Assembly: GCA_014879535.1 (NCBI GenBank)
Contig: JACSRX010000052.1
Location: 1-58,333, forward strand
Length of the DNA: 58,333 bases
Direction: 5' to 3'
Origin: Chthoniobacterales bacterium
Lineage (GTDB): Bacteria > Verrucomicrobiota > Verrucomicrobiia > Chthoniobacterales > JACTMZ01
The first letter of the stretch is position 1. Every line of letters starts with the position of its first letter. Made by a program: the position numbers and the translations under genes. The notes beneath the pieces were generated by a model. The model did not search any database and was not told where the DNA came from. It saw only the letters and a program-made list of their open reading frames with translations. Shown here piece after piece: positions 57,795 through 58,333 of the stretch.

Positions 57795-58333
57795 ATGTCA
57801 CGCCCGGATGAGCGGGGAGCGGATACCCTGCCGGGAACTCTACTTGACCCCCCTCCCGTCATTCAGGTGCACGAACAGACCATCTCTTTTTCTGTGAAAA
57901 CCCCCAAAAAACATTCTGTCCGCGATGCCGGAACGGACGCGGAAAAACTCGCCCGGTCTCGTGGCATTTCGGAGAGGACCGCCCGCCGCTGGATCAAGCA
58001 GGGAGCGCCCTTCGCGGACGACGCGGCTCTGGATACATGGCTTTCCACGAGGAAAAATCTGCCGCCTCTTTTGAGGCCCGGACAGGCGGACACCGCGGAC
58101 ACGTCGGGAAACATTGTGTCCGCGGCATCGTCGGGGGCCGGGGCGGCGCTGAAGCGGCTTGAGGGCAATCCGTCAAGCAATCGAAGCCCCCCCCGGTGCC
58201 CGGTCTTGCCATTCGCGGAACCATTGCCGCATCATTCTGGCGCAATGACCCTCGCCGAAGCCATGGCCGAATCCGGTCTGTCCGCCTACACGCTCAAGGT
58301 CGAGGCTCGCAAGGGCAGCTTTGAGGCCGACCT
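57795..58333 (+). CDS. Helix-turn-helix protein, possibly phage or mobile-element derived (partial)
   Basis: The frame is open from ATG 57795 to the right edge, about 179 residues; GTG 57867 is an alternative start. No ribosome site is seen for either. A DNA-binding motif is readable at EKLARSRGISERTARRWIKQ, followed by GAPFADDAALDTWLSTRK, similar to the N-terminal region of Nu1-like small terminase subunits and related phage HTH proteins. A second HTH-like segment begins at MTLAEAMAESGLSAYTLKVE near the edge. Placement after a tRNA gene fits an integrated element. The family assignment is tentative. Confidence 0.6.
   Translation, partial: MSRPDERGADTLPGTLLDPPPVIQVHEQTISFSVKTPKKHSVRDAGTDAEKLARSRGISERTARRWIKQGAPFADDAALDTWLSTRKNLPPLLRPGQADTADTSGNIVSAASSGAGAALKRLEGNPSSNRSPPRCPVLPFAEPLPHHSGAMTLAEAMAESGLSAYTLKVEARKGSFEAD

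Overview
The window is about 58 kb of high-GC DNA, densely coded on both strands, with no gene-free stretch longer than 300 bases. Several secreted proteins point to a Verrucomicrobiota-like (PVC superphylum) bacterium: a giant autotransporter-type beta-strand repeat protein with a PEP-CTERM tail, several exported multidomain hydrolases ending in a Ca-binding-like DPDGDG segment plus a terminal FYRV-type domain, a short HemA and a CobA-HemD fusion. The phylum is an inference; there is no rRNA gene here to confirm it.

Layout. 1-1.43 kb (minus): exbB-exbD-tonB-like energy-transduction operon, cut by the left edge. 1.4-2.2 kb (plus): exported LolA/DUF2092-like protein. 2.3-6.5 kb (minus): PEP-CTERM repeat protein. 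6.8-10.8 kb (minus): fur/perR-sufC-sufB-sufD Fe-S assembly operon, divergent from 10.9-13.5 kb (plus), a BtuFDC/FecBEC-like metal-chelate or B12 ABC transporter; a near-perfect Fur-family box lies between them. 13.5-16.1 kb (plus): osmC, hisD, folP. 16.1-17.9 kb (minus): Cys-less thioredoxin-like protein, frr, pyrH. 18-22.2 kb: xseA, aat (minus), D-Ala-D-Ala carboxypeptidase-like gene, pfkA. 22.2-29.6 kb (minus): tight six-gene run hemA-hemC-cobA/hemD-GT2-asnB-GT4. 29.7-31.5 kb (plus): 3D-domain lipoprotein and dicarboxylate symporter. 31.5-35.2 kb (minus): leuA with an upstream Leu-rich leader peptide and attenuator-like hairpins, mnmA, btpA-like gene.

35.2-50.7 kb is a secreted-hydrolase region: a purple-acid-phosphatase-like enzyme, a small XRE regulator, a LacI regulator divergent from a GH28-like beta-helix enzyme (two candidate operators between them), an RRM RNA-binding protein, two large extracellular GH57-like proteins and a small stand-alone protein related to a domain of one of them. 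50.8-56.1 kb holds hldD, recJ, an ArsR-type regulator flanked by two identical palindromes, and recG. The right end has a GH75-like lipoprotein (minus), a tRNA-Pro(GGG) and the start of a helix-turn-helix gene that may mark a mobile element.

The most interesting signals are non-coding or modular. (1) A candidate ribosome-mediated leucine attenuator ahead of leuA. (2) A recurrent promoter geometry: -10 boxes 6-14 nt before the start codon at nine genes, implying leaderless or nearly leaderless transcripts. (3) Uncharacterised modules shared among neighbouring secreted hydrolases. (4) A 14-bp DNA repeat spaced exactly 200 bp and out of frame inside the right-edge gene. All functions come from reading motifs; no database search was possible.
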